The notes beneath the pieces are model-generated. The model was given only the letters and a program-made list of their open reading frames with translations, searched no databases and was not told the origin of the DNA. Below are positions 1-8,166 of a stretch of 64,000 nt of DNA, one piece after another. The translations under genes and the position numbers were made by a program. This stretch comes from Nocardioides conyzicola (lineage in GTDB: Bacteria > Actinomycetota > Actinomycetes > Propionibacteriales > Nocardioidaceae). Within the stretch, counting starts at the first letter, position 1; the number at the start of each line of letters is the position of its first letter. The stretch covers positions 1,892,133 to 1,956,132 of the forward strand of contig NZ_BAABKM010000002.1 in NCBI RefSeq assembly GCF_039543825.1, given 5' to 3'.

Positions 1-1143
1 GAGCAGTACGACGACCTGCGCTTCGCGGGCGAGGTGCACCAGACCTTCACTGAGCTGGGGTTGGCCCGCGCGCCGATGGCGCGGCTGGTCGAGGCGGCGG
101 CCGACCTGGTCGGCACGTCGGTGGTGCTCGAGGACCTGTCCCGGCGGGTGCTGGTCGCGGCCGCGCGGGGCGAGCCGGTCGACCGCCTCCTGGTCGACTG
201 GGAGCGGCGGTCCCGGCTCACGCCGTACCTCCGGGAGAGCGGAAGCGGCGGGCCCGAGCGCTGGCTGACCACGCCGGTCGGCATCCAGGGCGGCGCGTGG
301 GGCCGCCTGGTGCAGCCGGGCGGCCGGCGGGGGGCGCGGGCCACGCAGGTGCTCGAGCGCGCTGCCCAGGCCGTGGAGCTCGGCCGGATGATCGACCGCG
401 ACGAGACCTCGATCCAGCTGCGGGTGCACGGCGGCTTCCTGCTCGACCTGCTCGACGGTCGCGTCGGCAGCGAGCAGGTGGCGGCAGCCCGGCTGCGCGC
501 CCTCGGCGTACCCCTGTCGGAGTCGTACGTCGGCGCCGTCGCCCGGATGCGGTCCGAGGCGCCGGTCGAGCGGCTGGTGTCCGCGCTCGGCGAGGTGCCG
601 GGACTGGTGGGGGTGCTGGACGCGGTGCACGTCGGCCTGCTGGTCCCCGCCGCGACCGACCTGGACGAGGTCGCCCGCACGCTGACGGCCGCCGAGCCGG
701 ACGCGGTGCTGGCCGCAGGCCCGTCGGTCGGCGGCGTGCTCGCCGCCGCGCCCTCTCTGCGTTCGGCGCGGGCGGTGGCGGACGTCGCGGTGACGCTGCG
801 GCCGTACGCCGGGTGCGTGCGCCAGGCCGACATCCGCCTGCCGGGGCTGCTGATGTCACTGCGGGAGGACGCGCGGCTCCAGGAGTTCGCCGAGGCGGAG
901 CTCGGGCGGCTGCTCGAGCACGAGGCGCGGCACGGGTCGGGCCTCGTGGAGCTGCTCCGGCAGTTCCTCGCCGTCGGCGGCAACAAGACCGAGCTGGCCC
1001 GGGTCGCCCACCGCAACCGCACCTCCCTCTACCCGGCGCTGCGCCGGCTCGAGGACCTGGTCGGTCATCCGCTCGACGACCCCGCCTCGAGGCTCTCCCT
1101 CGGCGTCGCGCTGCTCGCGTACGACCAGGGCCGGGAGCTCTGA
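1..1143 (+). CDS. PucR/CdaR-type transcriptional regulator (5' end outside the window)
   Basis: The frame is open from the first base, and the first visible residues (EQYDDLRFAGEVHQTFTEL) look like the interior of a PucR/CdaR protein, so the GTG at 34 is probably internal and the true start lies upstream. 380 codons are visible. The middle resembles the GGDEF-like CdaR region, and the C-terminus (from about codon 326, GNKTELARVAHRNRTSLY) is the PucR-type helix-turn-helix. Such proteins regulate purine, amino-acid or sugar-acid catabolism; the effector here cannot be read. Its last 79 bases overlap the convergent membrane-protein gene. Confidence 0.85.
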   Translation, partial: EQYDDLRFAGEVHQTFTELGLARAPMARLVEAAADLVGTSVVLEDLSRRVLVAAARGEPVDRLLVDWERRSRLTPYLRESGSGGPERWLTTPVGIQGGAWGRLVQPGGRRGARATQVLERAAQAVELGRMIDRDETSIQLRVHGGFLLDLLDGRVGSEQVAAARLRALGVPLSESYVGAVARMRSEAPVERLVSALGEVPGLVGVLDAVHVGLLVPAATDLDEVARTLTAAEPDAVLAAGPSVGGVLAAAPSLRSARAVADVAVTLRPYAGCVRQADIRLPGLLMSLREDARLQEFAEAELGRLLEHEARHGSGLVELLRQFLAVGGNKTELARVAHRNRTSLYPALRRLEDLVGHPLDDPASRLSLGVALLAYDQGREL

Positions 1144-1814
1144 GCGGGCACCGCGAAGAGCACGGCCACGGCCGCCGCAAGCAGGAGCGGTGCGGCCGCG
1201 GCGTCGGACCACGGAGCCGTGTCGTACGACGTGTAGCCGGACAGCAGCGGCCCGACGACCAGCAGGGCCGGGATGGGCGTGGAGAGGCCCACCAGCACCG
1301 CGACCGGCACCGCACGCGACGGGCGTGAGCCGGGGGCGGCCGCCGCGAGGGCGGTGAGGCACGCCGGCCAGAGGAGGCACCAGACCAGGAACGCGAGTCC
1401 GGCACCCGCGGCGCTCACGACGTGGCCGGTCTGGCCGGACCGCAGGGTGACCGCGCCGAGCAGGGCGAGGCTCGCGGCCGGTACGACGGCGACCAGGACG
1501 GCGAAGACCCGCCACCAGCCCTGCCGGGGGCGGGCGAGCACCATCGGCAGGAGGAGGGCGGCCACGGCGAGCGCCAGCAGGGCTCCGCCGTACAGCTGGG
1601 CCGCCTGCCCGACCGGGGTCCACGGGTCGCTCGGCACCTGGAAGTCGTACTCGTGGCTCTGCAGCGGCAGGCACGCATCGGTGTCGAAGGCGCCCCGGGG
1701 ACATGCGCCGGACCAGCGCTGCCAGGAGGCGGCGAACGTCAGCGCCGCGGCGGCCGCCAGGGCGACCGCGGCCACGATGCGAGGCAACCAGGTGCGCACA
1801 CCTGATGGAACCAC
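1065..1814 (-). CDS. Six-helix membrane protein of unknown function
   Basis: 249 residues with about six hydrophobic segments: one near the N-terminus after VRTWLPR, then a soluble loop holding two Cys (ACPRGAFDTDACLP) that could form an external disulfide, then five more helices. I do not recognise the family. The GTG at 1814 overlaps the TAG stop of the upstream LysE-type gene by one base (TAGTG), so the two are probably translationally coupled. The second GTG at 1799 (VRTWLPR) is an alternative start. The 3' end overlaps the convergent PucR gene by 79 bases, so the last 26 or so residues are the least certain part. Confidence 0.6.
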   Translation of the reverse strand: MVPSGVRTWLPRIVAAVALAAAAALTFAASWQRWSGACPRGAFDTDACLPLQSHEYDFQVPSDPWTPVGQAAQLYGGALLALAVAALLLPMVLARPRQGWWRVFAVLVAVVPAASLALLGAVTLRSGQTGHVVSAAGAGLAFLVWCLLWPACLTALAAAAPGSRPSRAVPVAVLVGLSTPIPALLVVGPLLSGYTSYDTAPWSDAAAAPLLLAAAVAVLFAVPAQSSRPWSYASSATPRESLEAGSSSG

Positions 1815-2458
1815 TACTCCGACGCGACCGCCATGGTCGTGCCGAGGCCGATCATCATCACGCCGCCGGCGACGCCGAGGGTGTCGAGCCGCTGCGGGCG
1901 CCGGGCGAACCAGTCGCGGGCCTTGCTCGCGGCGAGCGCCCAGGCACCGTCCGAGACGACCGCCATCGCACCGAAGACGGCGCCGAGCATCGCGAGCTGG
2001 AGCCCGGTGTGCCCGGCCGGCTCGTTGACGAACTGCGGCAGGAAGGCCACGAAGAAGACGATCGTCTTGGGGTTGGTCAGGCCCACGGTGAACCCGATCC
2101 GCAGCGAGCGGCTGGCGCGCGCCGGCGTCACCGCCCCGAGCTCGACGGCCCCGAGCGCGGCACGGGCGTCCGCGCGGTGCCGGATCGCCTGGATGCCCAG
2201 CCAGACGACGTACGCCGCGCCGGCGACCTTCAGCACGGTGTAGGCCTCGGCGCTCGCGGCCACGACGGCGCCGAGCCCGACGGCCACCAGGAACACCTGC
2301 GTGGTGACGCCGAGGGCGTTGCCGAGCACCGAGAGCAGCGCGTCGCGGCGCCCGACGGTGAGGGCGCGGCCGATGGTGAAGAGCAGGCTCGGGCCTGGGA
2401 CCTGGATGAAGAGGGCGCTGGCCACCACGAAGGCGAGCCACTGGTTGGTCGTCGGCAC
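1814..2458 (-). CDS. LysE/RhtB family exporter
   Basis: 214 residues with the hallmarks of the LysE/RhtB amino-acid exporters: an N-terminal helix ending in QVPGPSLLFTIGRAL, a central GLTNPKTIVFFVAFLPQF signature and five to six hydrophobic helices across the protein. Members export amino acids or small metabolites through the cytoplasmic membrane using the proton gradient; the substrate cannot be told. The start chosen is the GTG at 2458 (VPTTNQWLAF), which gives the normal family length; the frame stays open further upstream but runs into the divergent YibE/F gene. It couples to the downstream membrane-protein gene through a TAGTG overlap. Confidence 0.88.
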   Translation of the reverse strand: MPTTNQWLAFVVASALFIQVPGPSLLFTIGRALTVGRRDALLSVLGNALGVTTQVFLVAVGLGAVVAASAEAYTVLKVAGAAYVVWLGIQAIRHRADARAALGAVELGAVTPARASRSLRIGFTVGLTNPKTIVFFVAFLPQFVNEPAGHTGLQLAMLGAVFGAMAVVSDGAWALAASKARDWFARRPQRLDTLGVAGGVMMIGLGTTMAVASE

Positions 2459-2522
2459 CCGACCATTGTGGTGGTCGTCATCCCGGAGCGCACAGGGTTT
2501 GCGGGTCGGGAAGGATGTCGCC

Positions 2523-3734
2523 ATGGGCGCCGGACACTCGCACGGTTCGCACCGTGCGGGCGGGGAGACCGACCTGGCGGTGGCGAGAGGCCCGCGCCTC
2601 GTGCTGCTCACGGCCCTGGTGATGGCCGGGATCGCCGCGGTGGTGGGCGTCCTCCTGCTCTGGCCCGACGGTGCGGAGGTGGACCGGATCGCCGAGGACG
2701 CTCCGTTCGCGGCGCCCGGCGTCACGTTCCCGACGGCCGAGGTGGACAGCATCCATGCGCCCTGCACGGCGGCCGAGGTCGGCTCGGACAGCGACTGCGG
2801 CCGGATCGAGGTGACCGTCCGCGACGGCGCTGGCCGCGGCGACCGCGCGACGGTGCAGATCCCCCCGCAGGTCCTCGACTCCGGGCTCACCCCCGGCGAC
2901 CACGTCCGGCTCCAGCGCACCCCCGGCGGAGCGGGCGCAGACCCGGCGTACTCCTACTTCGGCACCGAGCGCACCGGCCCGCTGCTGGTGCTGCTCCTGG
3001 TCTTCGTCGGGCTGGTGCTCGTGGTCGCCCGCTGGCGCGGCCTCTTCGCGCTCGTCGGGCTCGCGTTCAGCGGCGTGGTGATCTGGCGGTTCGTGCTGCC
3101 GGCGCTGCTGACGGGAGGCTCGGGGGTCGCCGTCGGGCTGACCGCCGCCGCGCTGATCATGTTCGTCGTCCTCTTCACGACGCACGGGTTCTCGATGCGC
3201 ACCAGCACGGCGCTGGCCGGCACCCTCGTCGGCGTCCTGGTGACCACGGGCATCGGCGTCCTGGCCACGAGCGCGACCCGGCTGACCGGCGTCGCCGACG
3301 AGCAGGCGGGCATCCTCTCCTCGCTGGTCGGCGACCTGAGCTTCCACGAGCTCTTCGCGTGCGCCGTCCTCATCGCCGGGCTCGGCGTGCTCAACGACGT
3401 CACCATCACGCAGGCGTCGTCGGTGTGGGAGCTCCGGGCGGCCTCCCCGGCGATGGGCCGTCGCGAGCTCTTCGCCAGCGGGATGCGGATCGGCCGCGAC
3501 CACATCGCCTCGACGATCTACACGATCGTCTTCGCGTACGCCGGCACCGCGCTCGCCGTCCTGCTGATCCTCCGGCTCTACGGCCTGCCGTGGGACGTCC
3601 TGCTCACCACCGAGGACATCACCCAGGAGATCGTCCGCACCCTCGCCAGCAGCATCGGCCTGGTGCTTGCCGTCCCGCTGACGACCGCGATCGCGACCCT
3701 CGTGGTCGCCGGTGCGGAGCCTTTGCCCGAATAA
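2523..3734 (+). CDS. YibE/F-like multi-helix membrane protein
   Basis: 403 residues. A His-rich N-terminus (GAGHSHGSH) leads into one membrane helix, an external domain of about 110 residues, and then seven or so helices carrying the YibE/F-type segment LGVLNDVTITQASSVWELR near the end. The family is widespread in Firmicutes and Actinobacteria and has no firmly assigned function. The ATG at 2523 is taken because it precedes the His-rich leader; the frame is open upstream. It diverges from the LysE gene across 64 bases and is followed at 22 bases by psuK, which has its own promoter, so co-function with pseudouridine breakdown is not implied. Confidence 0.82.
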   Translation: MGAGHSHGSHRAGGETDLAVARGPRLVLLTALVMAGIAAVVGVLLLWPDGAEVDRIAEDAPFAAPGVTFPTAEVDSIHAPCTAAEVGSDSDCGRIEVTVRDGAGRGDRATVQIPPQVLDSGLTPGDHVRLQRTPGGAGADPAYSYFGTERTGPLLVLLLVFVGLVLVVARWRGLFALVGLAFSGVVIWRFVLPALLTGGSGVAVGLTAAALIMFVVLFTTHGFSMRTSTALAGTLVGVLVTTGIGVLATSATRLTGVADEQAGILSSLVGDLSFHELFACAVLIAGLGVLNDVTITQASSVWELRAASPAMGRRELFASGMRIGRDHIASTIYTIVFAYAGTALAVLLILRLYGLPWDVLLTTEDITQEIVRTLASSIGLVLAVPLTTAIATLVVAGAEPLPE

Positions 3735-3742
3735 AGATGGCT

Positions 3743-3748
3743 TATGCT
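3743..3748 (+). promoter_or_regulatory. Leaderless-type -10 element of psuK
   Basis: TATGCT lies seven bases before the ATG at 3756. In actinobacteria a TANNNT hexamer at this distance puts transcription start on or next to the start codon. This supports the ATG at 3756 over the in-frame ATG at 3744, which lies inside the hexamer. Confidence 0.6.
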
Positions 3749-3755
3749 GACAAGC

Positions 3756-4850
3756 ATGAGCCTCACCGATCGCGAGCAGGAGATCGTGGCGCTGCTGCGC
3801 CGCGACCCGCTGATCGGCTCGGCGGCGCTCGCGCGCGAGCTCGGCACCACTCGGGCCGCCGTCAACGTGCACCTCTCCAACCTCGGCAAGAAGGGCGTGA
3901 TCCTCGGCCGGGGCTACGTGCTCAGCGAGCAGCGGTCCGTGGTCGTCGTCGGCGGCGCCAACATGGACGTCAAGGCGCGCAGCCGGCGCACCGCCGTACC
4001 CGCCACCAGCAACCCGGGCACCGCCTCGATGTCGGCCGGCGGGGTCGGACGCAACATCGCCGAGAACCTCGCCCGTCTCGGCACCCGCACCCACCTGGTC
4101 GCGGCGATCGGCGCCGACGGCCTCGGTGACCAGGTGCTGGCGGCGACGTCGGGCGCCGGGGTGCACGTCGAGCAGGTACGCCGCTCCGCCCGGGCGACCG
4201 GCACCTACACGGCCGTCCTCGACGCCGACGGGGAGCTGGTGGTCGCGGTCGCCGACATGGCCGCCACCGACGAGCTGTCTCCCGAGCACGTCAACGCCGC
4301 GCGTGACCTGGTCGCCGCGGCGTCGCTCGTGGTGCTCGACGGCAACCTGGCGACCGAGACCCTGGCGTTCGCCCTGGACCTGGCGGTCGCCGCCGGTGTC
4401 CGCGTCGTCCTCGAGCCGGTGAGCGTCCCGAAGGCCGCCGCGCTCGCCCACCTGGTGTCCCTCGACCGGCCCCTGCACGCGATCACGCCCAACCGCGACG
4501 AGCTCGCCGCGCTGACCGACCTGCCGACCCGCACCCCCCGCCAGGTCGAGAAGGCCGCCCGCGCGCTGCACGACCGGGGCGTCGAGCTGGTCTGGGTGCG
4601 GCTCGGCTCGGCCGGGTCGCTCCTCAGCTCGCCCGAGGGGACGGTCGCGCTGGACGCCGTACCGGCCGAGGTCGCCGACGTCACCGGGGCCGGCGACGCG
4701 ATGCTCGGCGCCTTCTGCCACGCCCTGCTGGACGGGGCCGACCCGGCCGCCGCCGCGGCGTTCGGCCACGCCGCCGCGGCCCTCACCATCGCCAGCCCGC
4801 ACACCGTCCGCCCCGACCTCACCGACCGTCTCGTCAGGAGCACCGCATGA
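3756..4850 (+). CDS. psuK: Pseudouridine kinase with N-terminal winged helix
   Basis: 364 residues. Residues 1-50 form a winged helix-turn-helix (LLRRDPLIGSAALARELGTT), and the rest is a PfkB-type kinase: VVGGANMDVKA at the start of the domain, a glycine pair in SAGGVGRNIAENLARLG, and the C-terminal catalytic signature DVTGAGDAMLGAFCHALL with its conserved Asp. The kinase makes pseudouridine 5'-phosphate, inferred from the overlapping psuG, which acts on that product. The fused DNA-binding domain suggests that the enzyme senses its substrate and controls its own operon. No pseudouridine transporter is adjacent. The stop codon overlaps the psuG start as ATGA. Confidence 0.9.
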   Translation: MSLTDREQEIVALLRRDPLIGSAALARELGTTRAAVNVHLSNLGKKGVILGRGYVLSEQRSVVVVGGANMDVKARSRRTAVPATSNPGTASMSAGGVGRNIAENLARLGTRTHLVAAIGADGLGDQVLAATSGAGVHVEQVRRSARATGTYTAVLDADGELVVAVADMAATDELSPEHVNAARDLVAAASLVVLDGNLATETLAFALDLAVAAGVRVVLEPVSVPKAAALAHLVSLDRPLHAITPNRDELAALTDLPTRTPRQVEKAARALHDRGVELVWVRLGSAGSLLSSPEGTVALDAVPAEVADVTGAGDAMLGAFCHALLDGADPAAAAAFGHAAAALTIASPHTVRPDLTDRLVRSTA

Positions 4851-5758
4851 GCCACCCGTCCCTCCACCTCGCCCCGGAGGTCGCCGACGCCCTCGCCGAC
4901 GGCCGTCCCGTCGTGGCGCTGGAGAGCACGATCATCAGCCACGGCATGCCGTACCCGCAGAACGTCGCCATGGCCACCGAGGTCGAGGGCATCGTGCGCG
5001 ACCACGGCGCCGTGCCGGCGACGATCGCGATCCTGGACGGTCGCCTGTGCATCGGCCTCTCGCCCGACCAGCTCGAGCTGCTGGCCAGCGACGGCAACGT
5101 CACCAAGGTGAGCGTGCGCGACCTGCCGTACGTCGTCGCGCGGGGCCAGCACGGCGCCACGACCGTCGCGGCGACGATGCGGCTGGCGGCGATGGCGGGC
5201 ATCCGGACGTTCGTGACCGGCGGCCTCGGCGGCGTGCACCGGGGTGCGCAGCAGACCTTCGACGTCAGCGCCGACCTGACCGAGCTCGGCCAGACCTCGG
5301 TGGCGGTCGTGTCCGCCGGCGTGAAGTCGATCCTCGACATCGGCCTGACCCTGGAGACCCTGGAGACGCTCGGCGTGCCGGTGCTGGTCAACGGCAGTGA
5401 CGAGTTCCCGTCGTTCTACTCCCGCTCCAGCGGCCACGCCGCGCCGATGCGCGTCGACTCCGCGACCGAGGTCGCCGCCGTCATGCGGGCCAAGTGGGAG
5501 CTGGGCATCGACGGCGGCATCGTCATCGCCAACCCGATCCCGGTGGAGGACGAGATCCCCGCCGACGAGATCGGCGCGATCATCGACCAGGCCCTCGGCG
5601 ACATGGACGCCCTGGGCATCCACGGCAAGGACGCGACGCCGTACCTCCTCGGCCGGATCGTCGAGATCACCGGCGGCGCCTCCCTGACCGCCAACATCGC
5701 GCTGGTCCGGCACAACGCGCGCCTGGGCGCCGCGATCGCGGTGGCGTACGCCGGCTGA
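4847..5758 (+). CDS. psuG: Pseudouridine-5'-phosphate glycosidase
   Basis: 303 residues, the usual length for PsuG. It reversibly splits pseudouridine 5'-phosphate into uracil and ribose 5-phosphate. Typical family segments are visible throughout: VALESTIISHGMPYPQN near residue 25, a central TFVTGGLGGVHRGA, VSAGVKSILDIGLTLETLET, and a C-terminal TGGASLTANIALVRHNARLG. The start overlaps the psuK stop by four bases, giving a two-gene catabolic operon that feeds RNA-derived pseudouridine back to uracil and the pentose pathway. The next gene starts 85 bases downstream and belongs to a different process. Confidence 0.95.
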   Translation: MSHPSLHLAPEVADALADGRPVVALESTIISHGMPYPQNVAMATEVEGIVRDHGAVPATIAILDGRLCIGLSPDQLELLASDGNVTKVSVRDLPYVVARGQHGATTVAATMRLAAMAGIRTFVTGGLGGVHRGAQQTFDVSADLTELGQTSVAVVSAGVKSILDIGLTLETLETLGVPVLVNGSDEFPSFYSRSSGHAAPMRVDSATEVAAVMRAKWELGIDGGIVIANPIPVEDEIPADEIGAIIDQALGDMDALGIHGKDATPYLLGRIVEITGGASLTANIALVRHNARLGAAIAVAYAG

Positions 5759-5843
5759 GGGACGGCCCGCCCGCCGCCGCCTCTTCGCACGACCCTCCCG
5801 CGGAGGTCGCCGGCCGTTCACCCACCGCGGTCAGCGTGAAGGC

Positions 5844-6956
5844 ATGCGCGTCGCCATCGTGACCGAGTCCTTCCTGCCTCAGGTCAACGGCGTCTCCAAC
5901 ACCGTGCGGCACGTGGTCGACGAGCTCGTCGACGCCCGCCACGAGGTGCTCGTGGTCGCTCCCGGCCAGGGGCCCGCGCACTACGAGGGCACGCCGGTGG
6001 TGCGGGTCCGCTCGGTCGGGATGCCCGGCTACCGGTCCTTCCCGATCGGGCTGCCCGACGCCGCAGTAGGACACAGCCTCGACCGGTTCGGTCCCGACCT
6101 GGTGCACCTCGCCTCCCCGATCGCGCTCGGCGTGGTCGGGCTGCGCGCCGCGCGCCGGCTCCGGATCCCGACCGTCGCGGTCTACCAGACCGACATCGCT
6201 GGGTTCGCCCGGCAGTACGGACTCCGCGCCGACCTGGTGGTCGACCGCTGGGTCGGTCGGTTGCACCGGCGCGTGGACCGCACCCTGGTGCCGTCGAGCG
6301 CCTCGATGGACCAGCTCGCCGCGCTCGGCGTGCGCGACCTCCACCTGTGGCGACGCGGCATCGCCCTCGACCTCTTCGACCCGTCGCGCCGCAGCCGGGA
6401 GCTGCACCAGGAGTGGACCGACGGGTCGCGCCTGGCCGTGGGGTACGTCGGGCGACTCGCCCACGAGAAGCAGGTCCACCGGCTCGCGGTGCTGGCCGGC
6501 CTGCCGGGCGTCCAGCTCGTCGTGGTCGGCGACGGGCCGGCCCGCGAGGAGCTGCGGCGCCAGCTGCCGGGCGCGGTCTTCACGGGGATGCTCCGGGGCG
6601 CGGAGCTCGCCGCGGCGTACGCGTCCCTCGACGTCTTCGTGCACACCGGCGACAGCGAGACCTTCTGCCAGACGGTCCAGGAGGCCCAGGCCAGCGGCGT
6701 CCCGGTGGTCGCCCCGGCCGCGGGCGGTCCGCTGGACCTGGTCGAGCCCGGCCGCACGGGGCTGCTCTTCGACCCGGCGGACCTCGGCTCGCTGCGCGAC
6801 TGCGTCGCGAAGCTCCTCGTCGCCCCCGGTCTCCGCCACGACCTGGCAGACCGCGCTCGTACGGCGGTGGCCGGGCGCACCTGGCAGCGCGTCGTCTCCG
6901 AGCTGGTCGACGTCCACTACCGCGCGGTCCTGGACGGCGCCGCGGCCGCCGCGTGA
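5844..6956 (+). CDS. GT4-type glycosyltransferase (MgtA/PimB-like)
   Basis: 370 residues in the GT-B fold. The N-terminal lobe begins MRVAIVTESFLPQVNGVSNT, very like GDP-mannose-dependent mannosyltransferases of the MgtA/PimB type. The C-terminal lobe carries VGYVGRLAHEKQV and the donor-binding segment HTGDSETFCQTVQEAQASG with the conserved Glu pattern EAQASGVPVVAPAAGG. A role in mannosylated glycolipid or polysaccharide synthesis is inferred. The enzyme is probably cytoplasmic and membrane-associated. The stop overlaps the following SGNH hydrolase start (GTGA), which suggests that the two act on the same glycoconjugate. Confidence 0.87.
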   Translation: MRVAIVTESFLPQVNGVSNTVRHVVDELVDARHEVLVVAPGQGPAHYEGTPVVRVRSVGMPGYRSFPIGLPDAAVGHSLDRFGPDLVHLASPIALGVVGLRAARRLRIPTVAVYQTDIAGFARQYGLRADLVVDRWVGRLHRRVDRTLVPSSASMDQLAALGVRDLHLWRRGIALDLFDPSRRSRELHQEWTDGSRLAVGYVGRLAHEKQVHRLAVLAGLPGVQLVVVGDGPAREELRRQLPGAVFTGMLRGAELAAAYASLDVFVHTGDSETFCQTVQEAQASGVPVVAPAAGGPLDLVEPGRTGLLFDPADLGSLRDCVAKLLVAPGLRHDLADRARTAVAGRTWQRVVSELVDVHYRAVLDGAAAAA

Positions 6957-7810
6957 GCGCACGAGCATGGCGCAGCGCCGGCTCGGGTGCCGCCCTGGTG
7001 GTCGTCGGCCTCGTCGCGGCGGTCGCCACCCTCAAGGCCCAGGCCCGCATCGCCCGCAAGGTGATCGGCAAGCCCCTCGGTGAGGAGGCGCTGGCCGCCG
7101 ACCGCGTCTACAAGAAGAAGTACGGCGACCCGATCGACCTGCTGCTCCTCGGCGACTCCATCGCCGCGGGCCTCGGCGCCGACGACCCGAGGAGCACCCT
7201 CGGCGGTGAGCTCGCCCGGCGGCTGACCAAGGCGACGCACCGCGCCGTACGCCTGCACACCGCGGCCGTCGTCGGCGCCGAGACGTCCGGCCTCGCCGAC
7301 CAGCTCGCGGCACTGCCGCCGGGCTACCGGCCCCACGTCGCGGTGATCGTGGTCGGCGGCAACGACATCACCCACCGGGTCCGGGTCGTCGACTCGCGCC
7401 GCCAGCTCGGCGAGGCGATCCGCGCGCTGCGCGCGCTCGGGGTCGAGGTGGTCGTCGGGACCTGCCCCGACCTCGGCGCGCTGCGCCCGCTGCCGCAGCC
7501 GCTGCGCAGCCTCGGGGCGCGGGCGTCCCGCCAGCTCGCCGCCGCCCAGCGCGAGGTGACCACCGAGCTCGGCGGCCGCGCGGTCTCCCTCGCGGACGTG
7601 GTCGGGCCGTTCTTCATCACGCAGCCCGACGAGATGTTCGCCCTCGACCGCTTCCATCCCTCCGGCGCCGGCTACCGGCGTACGGCGAAGGCGATGCTCC
7701 CCAGCGTCCTCGCCGCCCTCGGGCTCGCCGACAGCGTGCCGTTCGGGCACCACGGGCCGGACGAAAGAAGTTCGCAGCCGGATGCAACCGGCGCGGCCGC
7801 CCGAGCGTAG
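6953..7810 (+). CDS. SGNH/GDSL-type esterase, membrane-anchored
   Basis: 285 residues. An N-terminal hydrophobic segment (AALVVVGLVAAVATL) looks like a signal anchor. The SGNH fold follows: block I IDLLLLGDSIAAGLGAD with the nucleophile Ser, block III VVIVVGGNDITHRV, and block V MFALDRFHPSGAGYRR with the Asp and His of the triad. Such enzymes deacylate lipids or sugar esters, so modifying an acylated glycoconjugate made by the coupled glycosyltransferase is a reasonable inference. The GTG at 6953 is chosen because of the GTGA overlap. The last 25 or so residues are hydrophilic and variable. Confidence 0.85.
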   Translation: MSARAWRSAGSGAALVVVGLVAAVATLKAQARIARKVIGKPLGEEALAADRVYKKKYGDPIDLLLLGDSIAAGLGADDPRSTLGGELARRLTKATHRAVRLHTAAVVGAETSGLADQLAALPPGYRPHVAVIVVGGNDITHRVRVVDSRRQLGEAIRALRALGVEVVVGTCPDLGALRPLPQPLRSLGARASRQLAAAQREVTTELGGRAVSLADVVGPFFITQPDEMFALDRFHPSGAGYRRTAKAMLPSVLAALGLADSVPFGHHGPDERSSQPDATGAAARA

Positions 7811-7974
7811 ACCTCGCGACAACCGGATCCGTCGAGCGACGGCTGAGGCACCTCAGTTTTCGTTGCAGCCGCCGTATCTGGCCGCGATATCGGGACTCCT
7901 CCCGATGTCGGCGCAGCACCTCATCGGGGAGCGTGAGCTGCGTCAGCACCCCCCGCACCCACCAGAAGGAAGTC
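7811..7974. other. Intergenic region before the Arg-rich small protein
   Basis: 164 bases without a gene, somewhat richer in A/T than its surroundings. Apart from the possible terminator at 7843-7860, it holds a ribosome-binding stretch (AGAAGGAAG) just before the ATG at 7975. The promoter of the small gene is presumably here, but I cannot assign its hexamers with confidence. Confidence 0.4.
7843..7860 (+). terminator. Possible terminator after the SGNH hydrolase gene
   Basis: CTGAGG and CCTCAG form a perfect inverted repeat with only CA between them, followed at once by TTTT. A functional hairpin would need to open to a larger loop (stem CTGA/TCAG). It sits 33 bases after the hydrolase stop. 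Other pairings with nearby GGCTG/CAGCC are possible. Confidence 0.35.
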
Positions 7975-8133
7975 ATGAACCCCCTCACCGTCAACCCCGC
8001 GATCGTCCTGGACCACGCGCTGCGCGCGACGCCGGAGAGCACGGGAGTCCACGCGCGCCGCTCGCGCCGGGCCAGCCGCGCCGTGCGCGCCGCCCGGTCG
8101 GCCCGCGTGGCCCTGGAGCGCGCCGGCCTCTGA
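7975..8133 (+). CDS. Small arginine-rich protein (52 aa)
   Basis: 52 residues. The ATG has a good ribosome-binding site (AGAAGGAAG) six or so bases upstream. The N-terminal half is neutral and hydrophobic (LTVNPAIVLDHALRATPE), while the C-terminal half is strongly basic (HARRSRRASRAVRAARSAR). It might bind nucleic acid or a membrane, but no family is recognised. Between it and the P450 gene lie only 33 bases. A longer form starting at the GTG at 7933 is possible but lacks a good ribosome-binding site. Confidence 0.5.
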   Translation: MNPLTVNPAIVLDHALRATPESTGVHARRSRRASRAVRAARSARVALERAGL

Positions 8134-8166
8134 GCGTGTTGGACAGATCGTCGAATTTGTCTCACG

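Noticed and set aside
2478..4802. A 774-codon minus-strand frame opposite YibE/F and psuK
   Set aside because: Antisense shadow of genes with clear motifs; the composition is typical of an out-of-frame high-GC read.
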